The notes beneath the pieces were generated by a model. That model worked only from the letters and a program-made list of their open reading frames with translations. It did not search any database and was not told the origin of the DNA. Made by a program: the position numbers and the translations under genes. Positions 34,287-47,600 of a stretch of 64,000 nucleotides of DNA are shown here, one piece after another; position 1 is the stretch's first letter, and the number at the start of each line of letters is the position of its first letter. The DNA is from Pardosa pseudoannulata (Eukaryota; Arthropoda; Arachnida; Araneae; Lycosidae): assembly GCA_032207245.1 (NCBI GenBank), contig CM063508.1, positions 95,069,539 to 95,133,538 on the forward strand, written 5' to 3'.

Positions 34287-35542
34287 CTAAAAAGAAAAAA
34301 ATAAATAAGTTTAGTTATTCAACACTGTATGCGACTTACAATAAGAAAATGTAGTTATGATATTATATGAAACTATATGACCAAGATCAGAAATGGTTCT
34401 AGCAGTTTTGATGCCTCAGACAAGATGCAAAATGCAACCACCAGACTTTTTTGGCAAAACAATGTATAAACATATATATATATATATATATATACACTTT
34501 ACTGATCTAAAAAATTTTACAATACTGATTACTTATCCTTATTACCATAAATTGCCTAAACGAAATTTTTGTACATGCTTGCTACCCTTAATGTAGTTAA
34601 TAGTATAAATAAAACAATAAAATCCCCAATTTTCCTTTCATAATAAGCCAGCAAACTCCTGTAAAAATAAGCATACCCACCTACATTTCGTTATCTATTT
34701 GTTATAGCAAATGACTGCATAGCACAATTTTTCTAAAAATATATACTCATATCTTATACATTTTACTTGCACTGTTTGGAATTGAAATTAAATCTAATAA
34801 AAATAATAATGTTTCAGGCTTCCCAGCCACACAGAATTAAATTTTACAAAATATTTTCCTAATAAAGAAAGTCTTTTACAAATACAAGACAAAATGTTGC
34901 ACCAGACAGGAGTTCAGTTTGCTGGGCTCTAGAGCCACCCGACAAGATATATTAAGTATACCTCCTTTAAACTTACCCTTACATAGATTTGAGAAATAAT
35001 TAACATAAGTTATCTTTCTAATTTAATTATGAATTCTTTCTCCTCCCATATAAAATATACAAATGCGAGAGATAGTGCAAGTTAATAAATACTTAAAAAT
35101 GATGGCAAAGTTCATGAAAATAAAGACACAGGAAAGTCAGATATATTTAAAAAAAACTAGAAAGTAGGCAAAACTAAGCATTAAGACATTTTAAAATAGT
35201 AAAATTTACTAGTATATATTTTTAAAGAAAATATGAGATCATGAACATAAATATATACAAGACTACTTTTATGAATGAGATTATCTGCATAAATATGCAA
35301 GTTTTGTTGATGTTACCAGTGTTAACCAGTGCATTATTCAAATTATAATAATGTGAAATCTTTAAGAAAGTACATTGATAAAAGAAAATGACTTTCACAT
35401 TGGTATTTAATTGTATTGGATGCATGTGTATGTTATATGACATATATTCTATATATAACATAAAAAATAGTAGATTAATCCTTATGAGTATGCCCTGACA
35501 CTTTTTTTTATAATCACTGTCCATTACTGTATTATATGCATG

Positions 35543-35603
<61 letters not shown>

Positions 35604-38600
35604 GTGTTAAAACTGTATAGCTGATTAAACAGTTTCAACAAAGAGATAAAAATAATGAAATTAAAATCTTTGCAGTATTCATGTAAATTAAATATCAGTT
35701 ATAGCAAGCTGGTAATCAAATTCTGAATCACAACTAACTGCTGGAATATCAACACTTATTCCAGAATGCTTCCTGACTTTAGTTTCATAAAAAATATGTA
35801 TTAAAATTATATTATTTACTAGAAACATTTAAATAGAAATAATGTGTGTAAAAATTTGACATAATTAGTTTAAAAATTCTGGAATAATTTGTTGAAAATT
35901 AAATTAGAGAAAGAAGAATATGGCACTACAGCAGATAACCTCAAATCTAGATGTCCAAAATTCAAAATGACCTAAATCCTGGCCATTTTTCCCAACTGTT
36001 TTGTTTCCTATAGTAATCATTAAGGATTGTATATCTTATGAATTAAAATAATTTTATTTTTTATTTATACATAAAAGCTTATAGATTACATGAATCTTGT
36101 ATGTTATATTTTGCAATTTTTGAAACCAAATTGATAAACCCTGTACTCTTAAAGTATTTGAAGGCAAAACTTTTTACAATAAGTTTCAAATGTTGAGTTC
36201 TTGCACTGCATTTTCATTATACAAACAGAAACAAAAATGAAGGCCCATCCAAGGAGACAGTCAAAATTTTATTTATATTCAAGTTGTGGCTGGTAGAAAC
36301 TAATTGGTGAAGAAGCTATTGCTTTAGTGATTAGAAGTTCAAACCCAAAATGACAATTTCATCACTTTTTTCTTTCTCATGTTCTCTGAAGAGTTAATAA
36401 ATACTTGATTAGTGCTGCAGAAAAATATTGGTTATAACATGCGCATAAGTTTATGGAGTGTGAGGGGGAAACAAGGATGGTATTACTTTTTTTTACAAGA
36501 GAAAAAGAGTTCCAAAATCTAAAGAAGTGCAAAATTCAGAATCACCAAGAACTGGAGAATCCCAGATCTGACACTCTTTACTGTATAACTAAAAACTATT
36601 ACTTAGGCTTTAAGCAGAAATAATAAACAATGTACCTAAAGTTCCTTTGAAATATTTAACAAGTAAAAACACTGTTTAAACAGAAAAAAAATTTATTTTA
36701 AGACCATTAACTTGGACGAGTATGTCAATTAAAAATTTAAAAATGTAAACAAATGGAATATTGAAATTAAATTATACTAAAGTATACCTAAGTTCATCTC
36801 GCTCTCTTAAGAGATCTTTAATAATATCTCCACCATCTTCAGAATCCTGAAATGTTTTAAAAGTATACAGTTAACAATTTTTTGTAAATGACTAATATAA
36901 ATTTTTACTAGTTTTTCTTCTTTTAAAAATTTAATAACTTGAATTACATATATCATGATCTATCAAAATAACATACATGCACAGTATTGTTTATGGTATA
37001 GTAAGATATAATTAGCCTCTGAAGCAATTAAATGTATCAAGTTGTTCTTTGTATGGCCTATCCTGTTTTCAATATTAACAAACCCTCCAACTAATATGAA
37101 TTTTCCATATTTACTTTGGCTAAATGATAACCAAATGAGTAGGATGGTAATGGAGTTTGTAGAGTCAAATCACATTGTCGACATGGATTTTATAGTTGTT
37201 TAACACTAGATTGCCTGAGATTTCTTGTATACCTATATTGCCCAAAAACAGTCAAAATGACTGCATTGTCAAAAAATAACAAATATGTAAAGAAATTTGT
37301 TTAAAATTAATTTTTAATATTATAAAATAAAGGAGGGCGGAAGTAACTACAATTATTCCTAAACCCATTTATATGTTATAGAAAAAGTCACCAAATTCTA
37401 AGAAATTGTGTCATTATATTTCATAATTGTTTTTCTAATTGAAATTAAAAAACAGTCAAAATGACTGCCTTGGGCAATCTAGTGTTAAAATCAGCTTTAA
37501 GCTTTAGTTCTCAATCTCATAAGTCCCAGTGTTTCAAAACAGTAGGCTGTAAAGCTTTAAACCAAACTAAACTATATTGATTTTGGAAACTATGAAGTAA
37601 CTTCAGAATTACAAATCACTACTAAAAAACTACGTCTTTCCCAATTTTCATAATGTACTTTCTCAAATTACACAGATAATTTATCATTATATTATCTTTA
37701 TAACTATGAATCCTTATATTTTTATAGTAAAAGGATCAGTTTAAGTAACTGCCAAATGTCAGACTACCAGAAAAAAATATTTTTATAACATAAATTAAAC
37801 AAATTAATATAATCATTTTGATACATGCAAACCACTAACAAAATCTCAACTTTTTAAATGACAGCTAATATTTTAGAAACTGCACTTTAAAAACAAGATC
37901 AAAAAGGTAGAAAGTAAAACAGACCAAGGGAACAGAAAAGAATAATTTGATTATAGAATACATACACATTGCAAAACAAAATAGCTAAACATTTTGTAAA
38001 CAGAAATAAATATATTCACACAGCTAATATTACAAATATCTAACAAATGTGAAACTGAAATGCAATTTTCTTTACTACACATTTTGTATGTATTTAAATG
38101 TACAATCTAAACTTGAAAAATCTTGGACAATTAAGCAATTTTAATTCAAGCCAACTGTTTTTGTAACTGAAGGTTAGAAATGTGTAAATAAATGTTGATG
38201 TACTTACACTTACAAAAAATGCTTAGGATTTTTATGCAATGTATATTGCATTTAGTTCAAAGTTTCTCTATAATCAAATTATTTTTCTTTATTCCCTTTG
38301 TTTGTTTTATCTTTTAATTATTTTATCTTGTTTTAAGGTAGATTTTCTAGAATGTTAGTTACCATTTGAAAAGTTTAGATTTTGGTGGTAGTTTTCAGCT
38401 GTCAAAATGTTTTTATTAAACATGTTTCATTTATATTATAATTTTTTCCTGGCTGTTTGACGCTTGATAGAAAAACTTTAATCCCCACTATAGTCTTATA
38501 TTGTAAAAAATAAGAATTTAGAGTTGCAAATCAAGATAATGGTAAATTAATACTACATTGTTGCTGCTATATAAATTGCTAGCACATTTGGGCTATTATG

Positions 38601-41600
38601 TTGTGCATAATGTAATATTAAGTGCGACAGATTAGTTAATGCCTAATATTGGAGGATATGTATTTCTGATTGGTTCTTGGCTATTTGCAGCCTGTAACCA
38701 ATATAGTATTTTGCTAGTTCCAATTAATACAGATTTATGATAAGTCCATAACTTGGCTCAATACAGAGAAGCTTGCTAATATTATGAGTGCTCCATATAA
38801 TTGAATAGAAAGAGAGTATAAATACATTATTTATTGATTTTAAGTTTATTTTTAAATATTTATATCACAATACAAAAAAGGTAAAAAAAATTCACCAATA
38901 AACTGCACTTTTCTTGGTTTTCTGTATGCTAATTCATTAACACATGATAATTCTAAGTTTTTAAATAATTTTTTAAATTGTTAATAATCCTATCTACAGA
39001 GATAGGGAAACAGTACTTCTTTATCAAAATTATATATCATATACATTTCATCTCTTATTACAAATTACTGGGATTATTTTAGTTGATTTTTTGATATTTT
39101 GAATGTAAAAATTCCTTTTAAAATGATTTAAAATATTGCAAATCAATCTGTTTTTGAATAAATATGTAAAGAATTATTCATTAAACACCAACTAAAGATA
39201 ACAACAGTTGTTTCCAGACATTGAAAAAAAAATTTTAAATGAAATAATTTCAATAACTTAAAAAAATAAAAAAGCTTTAATAAGCACATTTTAATATTAT
39301 ATAATTAATTGGCTGTCCTAGAAATTTGGATGCCAGAGTGCATGTATGCATGCTCTGCACATCTACTAGCCCTAGCCTTGAATGTATTACCAAAGAGCAA
39401 CTTGAAAATGTATATTTAATATTGATTTAAAAGACACATGAATAACACAAAAAAACTGCATACCTGCATTTCTTCAATAAGATGTTGCAGTGTTTGCAAC
39501 CACTCAACATCATGACGATATTTGTCGGAATTCAATATCTTTATTTCTTTCTGAAAAGATAATACAGTGGGTTATTCATATCCAAGAGAAGATAAACATA
39601 AATTTAAAAACAACTTTGAAATACAATCTATAAATTTAAAATTATACCTAAATTTTAAAGTAATGGTAATCTAAAAAAGAAACAGGAAAAAAAAGTTCTG
39701 CCATACATAAAAAATTCTGAAATACTTAATTACTGCTCGTAACTTAAAAATCTTAAAACAAAATTAGATTTCTAAAGACAATATTGATAACAGATATATT
39801 TAAATCTGTTACTTATTGCATACTACACTAAGGTGTCCATAAAATCTAAGTAAAAAAATACCCTGGTTTTTCCATTAATTTTCTTACAATTTCCTTACAT
39901 ATTAAAGTCATGCATTTCTCAAAAATCTGACAAATTTTGATAGTACTTATTGATAGGGCTGCATCCCTAAAAGAGTTAGGTAGGGATCCTTTTTTGCATT
40001 TATATAAGTAAAAAGTATAATTTTTGATATATTGTGGTACATTTTTTCCATATAGATGCACCTAATGATTTCACCGCTCTCAATTAGAGTAAGCAAAATT
40101 CCATCGCTTTTCAATGTACAGTGAATATATCACAGTTGCAAACTTTCAACCAAATAGTCTAAATCAGTCCTGAAAATGATCCAATTAAAAGTCTATTGTC
40201 TCTTTAAATCCAGAGAACTTAAATGTATGCCTCTCGGATATACAGTGAAACCTATCTGAGTGGACACCCCACAGTTCCAAGAATATTTGGCCGCTCTAAA
40301 GGGTTTTAAAAGATAATTGCTATAATGCGAAAAATGAAGAAGTCTGACATATATTCCTTATTTAAAATGAAATTGAAAACTTACCTAAAGAGAAAATAGT
40401 ACTTTATTTCATAATTTACATTTTTTTAAAAAAAGGCTACAATTTGTGTGTTTTAAGTTTTCATTTTTCTCTTTAACAACCATTTTTTAAGTTCATTTTT
40501 TACTTTAAAAGCAGGAAATTGAAGTCTTTGTATTCCTTCAAAATCAAATTTTTTTCTTTAATGACTTTGTTGATTTGCTTTCTTTCACAGTTAAATAATT
40601 TAGCTAACTTTCTTGCCGATTTGCCATTTTCATATTCAAGCAGAACTTCAATGTGCTGCTCGAGATTTAGGAAAACACATTTCGACATCGTTGCAACTTA
40701 GATCACTGACAATTTAATGAAATGAAACTGGTGTGGAAGACATTTTTGCTGACAGAGGTGCAATTCTTCCTTTACTGTACCTATTGGAATTCCAAACAAA
40801 GGCCCTAGGATACCAGCAACACCTGATTGTCTAGTTCCTCCCTCAGTTTCTATTAGTGGTGCAATAGGGATTTCCTATTTGAAGGGTGTGGGGAGAATAC
40901 AGAAGATATAACAGATTTAATGTTTCTAAGAAAGGGGGGGGGATCCGCGTGAATGGAGTTCACAAATTATTCCTGGGTTTTATATCCGACCATAAAACTA
41001 ACCTTGAGTATTTAAACTCAAAATTAAAGCACTGAGTGAGTAGAATTTCCCGAAAAATTAAATGGAAAATTCCACTCGATTGTCATTTAGAGGGGGTTGG
41101 ATAGCCGCTGATACAGGTTATTTTACCATTAGGTCTATGAGTCGAAAAATCTGTGCCATGAAAAATTAGCCGCTCTACAGGGGTGGCTGCTCGGAGAAGT
41201 TTCACTGTATATACCTTAAAATGAGTAGAGTTCATTGATAAAATCAAAGAAATTCAGATGTCATAGCTATTTCTAGTTTCATATGGCACTAAACCTTTTA
41301 TATCACAAAGTAAAAAAAACTGATAAACTTTTATAAAGTAAGATAAATTATTACAGCAAGCTCATAAATAATAGCACCAGTCCTCCATCCATGATGTAGA
41401 GTCAAATCAGCAAGGTCAGAGTAGATTTGATCACCAAAATATAAAACAGAATGGCCATGCCATCCAGTAAGATGTTGCAAGTCCTTCAAATTACCCTGTA
41501 GAGAGAATATTTACCATATATAATATAGTGACAATATGATATATGAAAATAATAAAAACAAGCTTTTAAAAATAAAGACACAATCAGAAATGTTTAGATA

Positions 41601-44600
41601 TACTATTTTCTTTGAAAAGCATACATCAATAATTTAAACATGGATTGCCGTGTTAAAATTGCTGCTATATTTACTCATGTATAATCAATTTAAATATTTA
41701 TTATGTAGTATTATATAAATTTATTTTATATTTAGAACAAAAAATTGTAAATGCACATTATACACAAAATAATTTTTGCTGCTACTGGTAATCATATGAT
41801 AAACAAATGAATTCAGACAGGTATTCAAGGATGAAAACAAATAAGAAAAATTCTTAGTCATTAGTAGTATTGTACTTTTATATAGCAGTACTAACCATAT
41901 AAATTATCAACTTTGAATGTCCCTTTTGAAACACAATTCTCATTTCCTCTAACATACTGAACTATTTCCAACTAAAATGTTACAGTGTAAATAAAATGAC
42001 CTCTCAGTAATGCATCTCTTTTACCCATGGTCCTGGTAAGGTCCCGTGGAAAATGTTAAATTTCTCTCACATATACAATTTTCAGTTATATGCCTCTCTT
42101 CCCTGTACAACACTTTTTTGGCTTAAGATATGCAATATTCCTCTAAAAATGAAATTTGGTCAAATAAATATCTTTTATGATTTTATAAGCTCTGTCAAAT
42201 ATGGATCATCATTTCTTGTCTATCTATTACTGATAATAAATTGACTAATAAAGAGATATAAGCATGCTTGATTATGAGCTAAAAGGAAGAAGAAAATTTC
42301 AAATTCATCTTTTGAAATTTAACTTTAATGTTTATTAATCTTGGATATATATACACTTAAGTGATTGTTTGTAAAAAAAAAATTAAATTACTTTTTAATT
42401 ATAGTGTATTATATTTTTCATAGCTTCAAATTTACAAAAACATTAACTGCCAGTTTAACAAATGATATCGATATGACATGCAGCTCTCCTGTAGCTTTTA
42501 CAAGATTCAAGAAGCTTAGTTTGTTAACCTTTTCAGAGGGGCTGGGACAGCATATGTCCCGCAGATAAATTAGTTTTTAAGAGAGCCCCTTTCAAAAGGT
42601 TAAAATAGGTGATCTCTATTGTAAAACTCTCATTTATAAGGCTTTTTTTCCAGGCCTTCCAAACCTCTTTAAGAGAGAGGTCACTGTAAATTGTTTTTCC
42701 ATCAAGCTCATATGTTATCATAAAATTTTCTTATTGAATGTAGAGGAATAAATGAAATGCCATCCCTCTTTAGCAGCTCCTTAAAAAGGACAGCAATATC
42801 TGAGGTTTTCAATTTCAGTCCTCACAATCATCTCAAAGTAGCCAAAACCTTTTCAATAACTTCAAATAACTAATAACAATTATGAAGAATTTGGTTAAGA
42901 ATGAAGTTGTCTGAAGAATGGCATTGAAACAGCAATGACTGATTCATTTGGTTCCTGTAGTCCTGGTTTTTGATCTAGAAGTAACTAGCATGTCAAACTT
43001 TAGGTGTGCACTATATACAATATAAATATTTTTGCCTTTTTTTTCTTTAAAGGTGTGTATGAAGGATATGCATTATACACACATACAAGGATTGCTCAGA
43101 ATATTTTACTGAATGAAATTAAGCCAAAAAGTTACTCTTATGTTTGTGTAAGGGTAAATTTTTATATTTGTTTAGTTAAAGGAATAAAAACTAAAAATTT
43201 CTATGCATCCATTTAAAATAAAATCTTGTATAGATTTATAGGCTTAATATTTTTTATGCTAATTTCATTTTGCAAAATTTGAGAATGAAATAAAATTTAA
43301 TAATAATGAAAAAATGCCTTACTTCCAGATATATGCACCCTTTCTTAAGTTCTGTTACTCTAGTCCACAGCTGACTATCATTAGTCATATCATATATTCT
43401 GAAAGGTCTATTACAGAAAGAAATTCATTAGAAATAGAAATAGATTTAAAATTTAATTTATTGCTGATCAGTTAAATCATAAACTTTTATGTACATTATA
43501 AAAATAGTAGATAAAAGCAGGATAAATTCTTCATATGACACATACAATTAAACTGAAAATATGCAAATTTTTAAAATATAAGGCTTTAGTTTTCATAATT
43601 GGGTTACATAATTACTAATTAAAATATATTTAGGAGTATATCAGCTATCACAAAATATCAAATGTACATCACTTTAAATGTAATAAACAATTTGCATACT
43701 TAAAGTTTATTCTTTCACTTATATTTACGAATCAATCTTTTAAAAAAGGGGGATGGGAAAATCTAGTTATAAACAAGAAATTTTATCTGCCAAACTCCTT
43801 AAACCCTTTCGAGCCTACTGTCACAAATACGTGTCAGGAAGAAACTTACTCACTTCCTGGCTGACACGCTGGCTTGCCAGAGCGTTTTCTCGTGCACCCC
43901 TGACCGTCGCATATGTGTGCTAATGTTGTGGAACATTTTAAAAACTGTATGTTTTGACACAAGATGGCATTGTATGTCCATATGGATTTAGATACATGTA
44001 GATTTGACCTTGTACTTAATAGGAGAGTAGTATGATACACATACAAGTGGTTTTTGATTACATAAACATGAGGGTAAAGGAATATTTCCAATTGACATGT
44101 TTTATGATGGCTCTTTAAATTCCCATGTGGTGTTTGTTTATGTAAGCAGGGGAGTTTTATTTTTGCTAAAGCATTGTGTATTGCGGTTTGCAGTCCAGTT
44201 CTTAGTACAGAATTAGATCTGATAGAATTGATTTTTTTTTCTCTTTTTTATTGTTAGATTTTCTAAGTGTCGAAAGTGTTTAACTGAGCTTGAAATAGCT
44301 GAAATGACGCAAAATATTTCAGATTTTGATTCTGAAACAGATTAGGATATTAGTAATAGTGACACTATAATATATTCTGATTGTTCTTTATGTTCATAAT
44401 GGATCTAGTGATTCTAATGATGAGGAGGATATTTCTGACAAAGATGATGATGATGCTTCGTTTTTTCACATTCTGGAAAAATCCTTCAAAATGGCAAATG
44501 AGTTGCTATGAGTGCAAGGACTGTAATGTAGGATTGATTGTAGATAACTCTTTTTAAAATTTTTCATACAAAAAAAGTTTAAATAACATAGTATTCAGTT

Positions 44601-47600
44601 TTGCAATGTTAAAAGTCATTAAATACTAAGTAAAAAAATGAAAAAAAGTAAAGTGTAAAATATATATTTAAATAAGAAATAGCTTAAGTAAATAAAGTAT
44701 CTATAAACATATATAAATCCCATTCCGTTTAAATACTTTATGCAGCACTATTAAATAACGCGTTGCTACTTCATTAATTTCATGAATTTAGGCTTAATAG
44801 CAAAAACCCTCCAGCCCAGGATACTCACTCGCAAAAGTGACTGCCGGCCTCAGAGAAAAGCGCATGTTTGCACTTCCCGTCGCGAAAGGGTTAATCATAA
44901 AAATAGTTACAAATGTACTAAAATCAGTTGCCTAATTAATATTAGTGGATGTGGAGGTTATAGCCCTTCCCATGAGGATTGATGTACATTATACATGCAT
45001 TGATTGATGTCTTAATTTTGAAAAGGGAGAGAAACTTCCTCTATGGAAAATTTCTCATTACGTTTCCAACTAAAATCTTAAAATCTGGTGTCAGTTCAAT
45101 TGAATAGTTCAATTTAAAATTTTTTATAAATATAAAAATGCAGAAAAATATCTAAACTGAAAAGAATATAAAATATGCCAGTCTAATATATTTAACAATT
45201 TACAAAATATCAAATTTATTTTCTTAAAGTGGATTTTCCACTCAGAAAATTGTATCCGAGAGGCTAAAAATGCTGTCTTTTAACACTATAAATAATTTCT
45301 CTAGAAATGGATCTAAAACGAGCCAAATGGAGCAAGAGAACTGCAAAAGCTTTTTAACATCCAAAATAGATAGAACACCAATTACAAACAGAGTGATACC
45401 CAATTTTGACTCTACTGGGAATAAAGAAGCAATAATTCTCTCTTCCCGTGTATTGACGGAAACTTTGCAGCTATAAAATAAAGTAATTATCTAAGCAGCT
45501 ATTATATAAATACCAATTGTAAGAGGCCACAGATTTAACATATGATTAACACTTCATTTTAAATGGGTATTTATAAACTTTATTAGGTGCAGTTATGAAT
45601 GGTTTTCCACAAATACTTCTGTCACACTAGAGACACACACAAAAAAAAATCTAGTTATGAAGTCACTTATAAAAATAAGATGAAAATATACTTTAAAGCT
45701 TTAACCCAATGGTAAGATAAGTGCTCCTTTATTTTTTTCACATTTATATGACATTAAAATCTGAATTTTATTTTATTATATCGAAGAGATATCCATAACA
45801 AAGATACAATATCCAAAATCTAGAAAAATTGCCATCCATCCTTACAAATAAGATAAATGTTCTCAATATAATTAAATGACTAATAGTTTTACTGCTTCTT
45901 GTGTACTTATTCAAGCCTAAAAATAACTGTGGAACAATTTTTGAACATCGAAGACTTAAATGCAATACTGTAAATGTTCTACAACTTTTTCACCTTCTCT
46001 ATCATATTTCCAAAATTTGTTGTTTATATAATTTTTACCTAATACAAGCTGTTTATACAGAATTTCACAGATTAAAAAAAAAAACAGCTTAAAATTCAAA
46101 GGAGAAAACATAACAAATGTAACAATATTTCTTAGCAAATTTTAGAATTTAACTTTACAGTTGATACTAAATACAGAAGCTATGTTATTTGTTCAGGTTA
46201 TTAGTTCTACTGTTAAAAGAAATAAGTAGAAAAAATTATTTTAAATACCTGCTTGTGTCTGTAAAAAACTTTGGCTTTCTTGCCTGAACAACTATGACAT
46301 CAAAATAATCTATCCAGTTAGATCCAATCATGTACTTCATCCCAATATCTCTACAAAAATTTAAAATAATTTTTTTTTTTAAATACAAATATATGATCCA
46401 AATTATATTACATTTCAAAATATTACTAACTTATTAGAACAAAAAAGGAAGTTTATTAGTAAAATAACAAAACTGGAAGGTTTGGTTTGAAGTACTACAG
46501 TCAATTTTCTGAAAAACATGGCCAATCAGAGAAGGACCTACAGTTTAAGGCTGATTCTGACTGGCTATGAGCATTAATGCATGCAGCAGGATTCAATCCC
46601 TCAAACTTTGGTACTGAATGCATGCCAAAATTGTAGACCAGTTAATTATATAAATACGTTGCCCAGGGTACACCACTAGGAGGTAGGTCTACTTTGCACC
46701 CTAAGAACTTAGCGGTTCTTCCGACTCCGAGACTACCCTGTATTGGAGAACCAGAGAATGCCTGAGGCAATGACATCGGTCAATGTTACTTTTGTTACTT
46801 GTACAGTTATTCCACAATTGTTATTTTTATTTTTTTGTAACCTGCCTTGCCATTAGAAATTTAAAAAAAAAAAAACCTTTGGTACTGAAAGGCAGCATCC
46901 TACTTGTTTGGCAGTTATTGGGCCCAAAAATTGAAATTAAAGTTCTGAGTATTTTAAAGAACACATTTGAATTTCACATAACATCCTAAAAGGAACAAAA
47001 CCCACTTTTATTTACAACTAATAGATTTGTAGTCATGATAAACAGATGTAAAACTATAAGCTTAATTTAAAAATGAACAATTCTGAATATTAGTGATTTA
47101 TACTATTTTGTAAATGCTATATTTGTACTATGTTAATTAGGAGTCGTACATTTAAAAAGTTATAAAATGCTAAGGATTATGAAGCTATGAATTTTTAGTT
47201 AGCATCAGTAGTATATTTAAATATACTAAAATTTTCAATTTTAGTAAACTTGGTATACAGTTTAGATAATATTATAGATGATAAAATCCTTTTCTATGGC
47301 AATACTTACACAAATTTAAAGGGGCTGTTAGTTATCAAAAACATCTTTTTGCCAGCTTCTTTTAACCTTCGTAGAAATACTCCCATGCCAGGATGTTTTT
47401 CAAGATAATCTCCTGTTAAAAATAACAAACAAATATCTCATCAAATAAATTATTATTACAATAAACTATCAAAACAACAAACTATCTTTAGTATAATTTA
47501 AGGCACAAAACTTAGTTTTGATGTCTTTTCTGTAATATACATCATAGTTAAGAGATTAAAAAAATTGTATTTGATCTTCAAATTAAACTTACAAATAGTC

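Larger units (their letters stand above)
34287..36787 (-). other. Intron 13 of the NT5DC gene
   Basis: GT-AG intron of about 2.5 kb with a MITE (34,383-34,945) and an AT microsatellite (35,544-35,601). The minus-strand open frame at 35,222-35,524 is Ile/Tyr/Asn-rich intronic noise. Confidence 0.85.
36847..39463 (-). other. Intron 12 of the NT5DC gene
   Basis: GT-AG intron of about 2.6 kb. It holds a TTAA MITE with an adjoining SINE-A/long-repeat fragment. The remainder is AT-rich and featureless. Confidence 0.85.
39551..41354 (-). other. Intron 11 of the NT5DC gene
   Basis: GT-AG intron of about 1.8 kb, more than half of it filled by a Tigger element. Confidence 0.85.
43408..46248 (-). other. 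Intron 9 of the NT5DC gene
   Basis: GT-AG intron of about 2.8 kb with a piggyBac-like element (43,799-44,894). The plus-strand open frame at 45,270-45,476 has no recognised domain. Confidence 0.85.
46351..47309 (-). other. Intron 8 of the NT5DC gene
   Basis: GT-AG intron of about 1.0 kb, nearly half consisting of a SINE-A split by a retroposed insertion. Confidence 0.85.

Noticed and set aside
35222..35524. 100-codon minus-strand open frame
   Set aside because: It lies in intron 13 of the NT5DC gene, is low complexity and has no recognised domain.
39335..39365. Palindrome around GAGTGCATGTATGCATGCTC
   Set aside because: Short and imperfect, with no flanking duplication or second copy. Chance is sufficient.
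46236..46418. 60-codon minus-strand open frame as an independent gene
   Set aside because: It is NT5DC exon 9 with read-through into both flanking introns.
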